DNA from: an uncultured Bacillota bacterium
GTDB lineage: Bacteria > Bacillota > Clostridia > Christensenellales > UBA1242
Length of the DNA stretch: 9,115 nucleotides
Direction: 5' to 3'
Assembly: GCA_947088415.1 (NCBI GenBank)
Contig: CAMUGK010000036.1
Span: 1-9,115, forward strand
The notes beneath the pieces were generated by a model. It was given only the letters and a program-made list of their open reading frames with translations. It did not search any database and was not told where the DNA came from. A program made the translations under genes and the position numbers. Positions 5,264-9,115 of this stretch are shown here, in pieces (position 1 is the stretch's first letter; every line of letters starts with the position of its first letter).

Positions 5264-6262
5264 TTATTTGCAGATATGAACAGCAAGGTCAACTGTTTTG
5301 TTTGAATAACCCCACTCATTATCATACCAAGCCACAAGTTTAACAAAAGTTGGACTTATCATAATTCCAGAATTAACATCAAACACACAAGTTTGACTTT
5401 CGCCAATAAAGTCAGAAGAAACAACCGCGTCTTCTGTCCAGCCTAAAATTCCTGCCATTTCTGTTTTAGATGCTTTTTTAATAGCTTTGACAATATTTTC
5501 ATAAGTTGTTGGTTTTTCAAGTCTGACTGTAAGGTCAACAACAGAAACATCAAGTGTTGGCACACGAAAACTCATGCCTGTGAGTCTACCTTTAAGAGAA
5601 GGAATTACTTCTCCAACTGCTTTGGCTGCACCTGTTGAAGATGGAATAATATTGTATGACGCTGCCCTTCCGCCACGCCAATCTTTTTTGCTTGCTCCGT
5701 CAACAGTAAGTTGAGTTGCAGTTGTTGAGTGAACTGTTGTCATAAGACCTTCTTGAATTCCAAAAGCATCGTTAACAACTTTTGCAAGCGGTGCTAAACA
5801 ATTTGTTGTGCATGACGCGTTTGAAACCACCTTTTCGCCTTTATATTCAACTTGATTTACGCCCATAACAAACATTGGCATATTTTTCCCAGGTGCTGAA
5901 ACAATAACCTTTTTTGCACCTGCTTTAAGGTGAAGTGATGCACCGTCAAGGTCAGTAAACTTGCCAGTTGCTTCAATAACCACATCAACATCAAGTTTTT
6001 TCCAAGGAAGTTTATCTGGTTCTCTTTCGGCAAAGAAAGCAATCTTTTTGCCATTTACAACAAGGTTATTTTCTTTTACAGAAACCTTGCCGTCAAACTT
6101 GCCATGAATTGAATCATGTTCAAGCATATATTTTGCATAATCAACATCTAAAAATGGGTCATTAACACCGACAACTTCAACATCGTTTCTTTTTGAACAA
6201 ACTCTTGTAACAAGCCTGCCAATTCTTCCAAAACCATTAATCGCAATTCTAACTTTTTTCAT
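5264..6262 (-). CDS. gap: Glyceraldehyde-3-phosphate dehydrogenase
   Basis: GAPDH catalyses the phosphorylating oxidation of glyceraldehyde 3-phosphate to 1,3-bisphosphoglycerate in cytoplasmic glycolysis. The protein has 332 residues, normal for type I enzymes. It has the Rossmann motif N9-G-F-G-R-I-G-R16, the NAD-ribose segment V-N34-D35-P, the catalytic cysteine C151 in SNASCTTNC, the base H178 in TTVHS, the substrate loop S-S-T-G-A-A-K-A-V, and the C-terminal W-Y-D-N-E-W-G-Y-S. D35 points to NAD rather than NADP. The proline usual after VDG in NAD enzymes is alanine here (A190). The start follows AAAGGAG at about ten bases. The gene sits 23 bases after the glycosyltransferase-like gene, too close for a clear separate promoter, so it appears to be read from the rsfS promoter or an unseen internal one. 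Confidence 0.97.
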   Translation of the reverse strand: MKKVRIAINGFGRIGRLVTRVCSKRNDVEVVGVNDPFLDVDYAKYMLEHDSIHGKFDGKVSVKENNLVVNGKKIAFFAEREPDKLPWKKLDVDVVIEATGKFTDLDGASLHLKAGAKKVIVSAPGKNMPMFVMGVNQVEYKGEKVVSNASCTTNCLAPLAKVVNDAFGIQEGLMTTVHSTTATQLTVDGASKKDWRGGRAASYNIIPSSTGAAKAVGEVIPSLKGRLTGMSFRVPTLDVSVVDLTVRLEKPTTYENIVKAIKKASKTEMAGILGWTEDAVVSSDFIGESQTCVFDVNSGIMISPTFVKLVAWYDNEWGYSNKTVDLAVHICK

Positions 6263-6285
6263 TTTTTTAAATCTCCTTTAATTTA

Positions 6286-7053
6286 TTAAACTTCTGGTGC
6301 ATCTATAAAATTTCGTCTGCCGACTTTTTTATTAAAATATAGTGTGCAAAGCATAAACAAACTTGAACACACACCAAGAAGCACAAAACAAAATAATAGC
6401 ATTCCAACAATAAAACCAACCTTTGTGAAAAGACAAACTAAAATTGCTGTAAGCACTGGAATTAAAGTGGCAAGTATTGAAAAGATGATTAAATTGACAT
6501 TGCCTTTTTTGTTTTGTTCAATTTTTATAGGCTGATTCTCGGCTTCAACCTTGCCTTGCTCAACCCCACGCCAACGGTCAACCCTTGTCGCGTAAGATAG
6601 GCTATTTACACTGTTTAAAACTTCGCCAAGATCTTTGTCAAAACCAATAAGTGAAATATCTCCGTCAAAGAAATTAACGCCAAACAAAACTTTAACAAAA
6701 CCACTTACAAGTTTTTTGAAGAACTCTTTAAATCCGTTTTCTCTTTTTCCTTGAAAATATGTTATTTGTGCGTCACTATTCACAATATTTTCAAATTCTT
6801 TTTTTGTGAAAGGTCTGCGAGCAATGACAACTCTGCCAAGGTCTAAGTAACTTTTTAAAGAATTAATAATTTCTTCTTTTTGAGAGCCATCTTTGAAAAC
6901 TTTTAAAATAACCGAATTTGGCAGGTTTAATTTGCTTTCATTTGCAAGAGTTGCACCAACAATTATTCGGACATCTTCCTTTAAAGATAATTCGTTAATA
7001 ATTTTTGAATATTCATCTGCTTTATCGATAACTGGAATAACTAAATTTATCAC
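6286..7053 (-). CDS. Degenerate GT2/GtrB-like glycosyltransferase membrane protein
   Basis: The 255-residue product looks like a family-2 glycosyltransferase of the dolichyl-phosphate-mannose-synthase/GtrB type that has lost its active site. The N-terminus I-N-L-V-I-P-V (2-8) fits the first GT2 strand. Residues 113-138 (KKLVSGFVKVLFGV, then F-D-G-D-x-x-L-I-G-F) fit the membrane-apposed 'lfG...D..sGf' block. W161-R-G-V-E fits the late 'E' region. Two transmembrane helices follow (about 186-208 and 212-240) with a short basic tail. The expected D-D-G-S-T-D is replaced by G-A-T-L-A-N-E (33-39), and the metal-binding D-x-D region reads A-R-R-P-F (78-82). A GTG start is needed for this frame; AAGG of the rpiB stop region and GGTGG just before GTG may serve as ribosome binding site. 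It lies between rpiB (12 bases) and gap (23 bases). The gene itself is secure, but the family call is moderate. Confidence 0.6.
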   Translation of the reverse strand: MINLVIPVIDKADEYSKIINELSLKEDVRIIVGATLANESKLNLPNSVILKVFKDGSQKEEIINSLKSYLDLGRVVIARRPFTKKEFENIVNSDAQITYFQGKRENGFKEFFKKLVSGFVKVLFGVNFFDGDISLIGFDKDLGEVLNSVNSLSYATRVDRWRGVEQGKVEAENQPIKIEQNKKGNVNLIIFSILATLIPVLTAILVCLFTKVGFIVGMLLFCFVLLGVCSSLFMLCTLYFNKKVGRRNFIDAPEV

Positions 7054-7065
7054 TTTCCACCAACC

Positions 7066-7485
7066 TTACAACTTTTTGATGCGTCTTGCATGACGACCGC
7101 CTTCAAAATCTGTTGTCAAGAAAACTTTAACCATTTTAATAGCTTTTTTAGGTTTTAGTGTTCTTCCAGCCAAAACTAAAACATTTGCATCATTGTGCAT
7201 ACGAGCAATTGACGCTGTTTTAATATTGTCGCAAAGTGCTGCACGAATTTTAGGATTGCGATTTGCAGCCATGCTCATTCCAATGCCAGTGCCACAAATG
7301 AAAATGCCAACATTTCGAGCGTCTTCCAAAACCTTTTGGCAACCTGCCTTTGCAAAGTCAGGATAATCACAACCTTCTCGGCTATAACAACCAACATCAA
7401 TTGTGATAATGTTTTCCTTGTTAAAAAATTTTTTTAACTCTTCCTTTAATAGATAACCAGCGTGGTCACTTGCAAGAATAATCAT
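7066..7485 (-). CDS. rpiB: Ribose-5-phosphate isomerase B
   Basis: RpiB interconverts ribulose 5-phosphate and ribose 5-phosphate in the non-oxidative pentose phosphate pathway. The product has 139 residues. Visible landmarks are S6-D7-H8-A9-G10 at the N-terminus, the Y41-P42 turn, the catalytic cysteine C64 in I-C-G-T-G-I-G-M-S (63-71) with T66, N75-R76, H97 in A-R-M-H-N-D-A-N, and G-G-R-H-A-R-R near the end for phosphate binding. The related LacA/LacB or allose isomerases are possible, but the cysteine and the housekeeping context favour RpiB. The ATG comes one base after the TAA of the phosphatase gene, and its GGAGAG site lies inside that gene's last codons, so the two are probably translationally coupled. 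The order matches ywlE-ywlF of Bacillus subtilis. Confidence 0.93.
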   Translation of the reverse strand: MIILASDHAGYLLKEELKKFFNKENIITIDVGCYSREGCDYPDFAKAGCQKVLEDARNVGIFICGTGIGMSMAANRNPKIRAALCDNIKTASIARMHNDANVLVLAGRTLKPKKAIKMVKVFLTTDFEGGRHARRIKKL

Positions 7486-7486
7486 T

Positions 7487-7912
7487 TTAAACTCTCCATT
7501 TTAAAATTTTGTTTATAAGCACATCAATTCCTTGTTCGAGTAAATTTAAGCATTTTATATATTCATTTAAGTCTTGTCCATAAGGGTCTGGAATTTCAAA
7601 TCCTAAAAGGTCTTTAAACGACATAGTTTGTTTTGTTGCAATCATTTCTTTTTGCACTTGATTCATTGTCACATAGATAGTTTTAGCATCTATTTTTTTT
7701 AGTTTAACTGATTTTCGATTTGTGGCAAGTGCTTTTTTAAGTTTTAAAGCGGTTTTAGAATTTTCGGCTATGTTTTCGCCATTTGCTTTCAGACCTTTTG
7801 AAGAAACTTTAATGTCTTTTATTTTCAAGTCTTTAAGTTTTTTCTTCATAAGTCTTTCAGCCATGATTGACCGACAGGTATTGCCTGTGCATACAAAACA
7901 AATGTTTATCAT
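7487..7912 (-). CDS. ywlE: Low-molecular-weight phosphatase, YwlE-type protein-arginine phosphatase
   Basis: The 141-residue protein has the low-molecular-weight phosphatase P-loop C8-T-G-N-T-C-R-S15 with nucleophile C8 and R14, and the general acid D109 in I-P-D-P-Y-G-Q. Residue T12 is Thr where tyrosine-specific relatives carry Ile (C-x-G-N-I-C-R-S). In Bacillus YwlE this Thr selects phospho-arginine, so arginine phosphatase is the best call, though tyrosine phosphatase cannot be excluded. In Bacillus, arginine phosphorylation by McsB marks proteins for ClpCP, and YwlE reverses it. No mcsB or clpC is in this window. The start follows AAAGGA at seven bases. It lies 11 bases after rsfS and one base before rpiB. 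It is lysine-rich throughout. Confidence 0.88.
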   Translation of the reverse strand: MINICFVCTGNTCRSIMAERLMKKKLKDLKIKDIKVSSKGLKANGENIAENSKTALKLKKALATNRKSVKLKKIDAKTIYVTMNQVQKEMIATKQTMSFKDLLGFEIPDPYGQDLNEYIKCLNLLEQGIDVLINKILKWRV

Positions 7913-7923
7913 AAGTGTTTCCT

Positions 7924-8262
7924 TTATTTTGTTTTTTTATTTGGTTTTAAATTAACTTTCAAATTTTGATAAAGTTTATCTAAATTATATTTTTCTCGTT
8001 TTGACGGAATAAAAGTATGCACAAGAATTTCATTAAGGTCAAAAACAATCCATTCGCCTTTATTATAACCCTCAGGAAAATCTATAAGACCAAACTTTTT
8101 GACAAAGTTTTCAGCAAAAACTTTGTTTTCAATGCACGATGCAAAATTGGCTAGAATAATATAATTCTCATGATTTTTCACATTTCGTGCGTCGAAAAGT
8201 GAAATATCTTTGGCTTTAAAATTTTCTAAGAACTCTAAAAGTTCTTCAATTTTTTCTTCCAC
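7924..8262 (-). CDS. rsfS: Ribosomal silencing factor RsfS (Iojap/YbeB family)
   Basis: RsfS binds ribosomal protein uL14 on the 50S subunit and blocks joining with 30S when nutrients are short. The 112-residue product shows the family pattern: an N-terminal helix, D19-I-x-L-F-D-A-R-N-V (the usual 'D...lDv...'), N33-Y-I-I-L-A (usually 'DYFVIA'), and the highly conserved end W71-I-V-F-D75 ... V81-H82-x-F ... R89-E-x-Y92-N-L-D-K-L. The reading frame needs a GTG start at 8262-8260, with AAGGAG six bases upstream. An overlapping ATG two bases before it is in another frame that stops after nine codons. It is the first gene of the seven-gene unit. In many Firmicutes nadD and yqeK precede it, but here a promoter and a divergent gene take their place. 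Confidence 0.9.
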   Translation of the reverse strand: MEEKIEELLEFLENFKAKDISLFDARNVKNHENYIILANFASCIENKVFAENFVKKFGLIDFPEGYNKGEWIVFDLNEILVHTFIPSKREKYNLDKLYQNLKVNLKPNKKTK

Positions 8263-8281
8263 ATCTCTCTCCTTTTTATAA

Positions 8282-8310
8282 ATAATATATTAATTATTTT
8301 TTTTTGTCAA
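8282..8310 (-). promoter_or_regulatory. Sigma-A promoter of the rsfS-ywlE-rpiB-gap unit
   Basis: On the minus strand, a perfect TTGACA (8310-8305) and TATTAT (8287-8282, five of six) are separated by exactly 17 bases made of an A/T-only spacer. Transcription would begin near 8275, with the AAGGAG site right behind. No other clear promoter or terminator interrupts the genes down to 4550. Confidence 0.85.
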
Positions 8311-8316
8311 ACTCTT

Positions 8317-8347
8317 TTGATTACTTTCAAAAAATTTAGTCAATAAT
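8317..8347 (+). promoter_or_regulatory. Candidate promoter for the divergent membrane-protein gene
   Basis: TTGATT (8317-8322) and AATAAT (8342-8347, five of six matches) are separated by 19 bases, which is longer than ideal. The -10 ends six bases before the ATG at 8354, so transcription would start at or next to the start codon. This fits the absence of a ribosome binding site and would make a leaderless mRNA. Confidence 0.35.
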
Positions 8348-8353
8348 TTTGTC

Positions 8354-9115
8354 ATGAAATATATATCTTTAATTTTGCAAGGCTTAATCAGAATTTTGTT
8401 AATCTTTTTTCTAACTTTCATTTGGGTTAGATATTTTGTGAGAACTCTTTGGTTTTCACTTGTTATAAGTGCTTGCATAACTTTAATTATAGAACTTGCT
8501 ATAAGATTTATCTCGCACAAAAAAAATAGTCGAGCCAATATGAAAATTAAAGAGCAATGTGATGCCGAAAATATGTTTTTATCGCTTATTACAAACCCAA
8601 ACTATATGACTTTCTTTTTTAATCTTGCCAAAAAAGAAAATTTAAATTCTGTAAAAAAGAAAAATTATATTATCTTAGAAAACAAAGAAAATAAAACTTT
8701 GTTTTATCCTTTTATGTCAGCTAATGATTTAACTAAAGATGATATTGCAAAAATATTAATTTATCTAGACAAAGAAAAAGCAAATAAACTTGTAATTTCT
8801 TGCGGAAGCATAGAAAAACAAGTTTTAAGTTTTGTCAACAGCCTTGACAAAAAGATTGTTCTTTTAGATAAATTTGAAAGCTTCAATCAACTTTATAAAT
8901 ACTATGATTTTTATCCAGAAATTACCCTTTCCTATAAGAAAACCAAAAAACTTGCAATAAAAGAAATATTTGCCGTGTCATTTAATAAATCTCGCACAAA
9001 AGGTTATCTTTATTCTGCATTAGTCCTTTTTATTTCAACGATATTTATTCGTATGAACATTTATTATTGCATTATGTCGTCACTTCTTATAATCTTTGCA
9101 TTAATATCATTTTTC
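8354..9115 (+). CDS. Membrane protein with a cytosolic domain between helix pairs (partial, runs off window)
   Basis: This plus-strand frame is open from ATG 8354 through the right edge (254 codons, no stop). Hydrophobic segments lie at about residues 5-25, 33-53, 217-235 and 237-254, with a lysine-rich soluble region (56-215) between the pairs. Within it, residues 100-184 alternate predicted strands and helices: K-N-Y-I-I-L-E-N-K, later N-K-L-V-I-S-C-G-S, then I-V-L-L-D-K. This order recalls the Mrr/restriction-endonuclease-like fold found in some membrane proteins ('viVt.g.f...a..fa...i.Lid...L'), but no intact catalytic D...(D/E)xK is seen. That similarity is by eye only, and function is not assigned. 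The ATG has no ribosome binding site, and the nearest upstream in-frame stop is TGA at 8318. The gene diverges from rsfS. Confidence 0.7.
   Translation, partial: MKYISLILQGLIRILLIFFLTFIWVRYFVRTLWFSLVISACITLIIELAIRFISHKKNSRANMKIKEQCDAENMFLSLITNPNYMTFFFNLAKKENLNSVKKKNYIILENKENKTLFYPFMSANDLTKDDIAKILIYLDKEKANKLVISCGSIEKQVLSFVNSLDKKIVLLDKFESFNQLYKYYDFYPEITLSYKKTKKLAIKEIFAVSFNKSRTKGYLYSALVLFISTIFIRMNIYYCIMSSLLIIFALISFF

Noticed and set aside
8290..8538. Minus-strand frame of 82 codons upstream of rsfS
   Set aside because: It overlaps the rsfS promoter and runs antisense to the longer plus-strand membrane-protein frame, has no ribosome binding site, and its low-complexity Lys/Ile/Leu composition looks like AT-rich noise.

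Overview
The window looks like chromosomal DNA from a low-GC, Gram-positive-type bacterium (Firmicutes/Clostridia-like, probably an uncultured gut lineage; the lineage is inference). The DNA is strongly AT-rich. Promoters are of the sigma-A TTGACA/TATAAT type, ribosome binding sites are AGGAGG-like, and all twelve visible stop codons are TAA. Core genes (tig, clpP, clpX, rsfS, rpiB, gap and a ywlE-type phosphatase) carry their full catalytic motifs. I see no tRNA, rRNA, CRISPR array, transposase or phage gene.

Layout from left to right. (1) 1-121 holds the last 39 codons of a plus-strand RluA-type pseudouridine synthase. (2) 122-380 has no gene but carries a cluster of relatively GC-rich, degenerate palindromic repeats, followed by a bidirectional terminator at 383-409. 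(3) 428-664 (minus) is a two-helix membrane protein with its own promoter. (4) 752-1033 (minus) is a 93-residue half-ferritin resembling encapsulated ferritin. Its upstream region contains three copies of an 8-bp CTAGTCTA word plus another palindrome, so it is a candidate regulatory region. (5) 1173-4443 (minus) is the protein-quality-control operon tig-clpP-clpX, read from an extended -10 promoter at 4466-4494. (6) 4497-4531 is a bidirectional terminator separating that operon from the next. (7) 4550-8262 (minus) is a tightly packed seven-gene unit transcribed from a near-consensus promoter at 8282-8310: rsfS, a ywlE-type phosphatase, rpiB, a degenerate glycosyltransferase-like membrane protein, gap, and two small membrane proteins. 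(8) 8354-9115 (plus) is the start of a divergent membrane-protein gene that runs off the window.

How the genes fit together. Trigger factor folds nascent chains and ClpXP degrades failed ones. The next operon joins ribosome silencing (RsfS), a predicted protein-arginine phosphatase (which in Bacillus opposes tagging of proteins for Clp degradation), and two central-carbon enzymes (RpiB in the pentose phosphate pathway, GAPDH in glycolysis). The phosphatase-rpiB pair matches the Bacillus ywlE-ywlF order. The least understood parts are the pseudo-glycosyltransferase, the small membrane proteins behind gap, the half-ferritin with its upstream repeats, and the divergent four-helix protein at the right edge. 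I did not find a clearly new multi-gene defence or mobile system.
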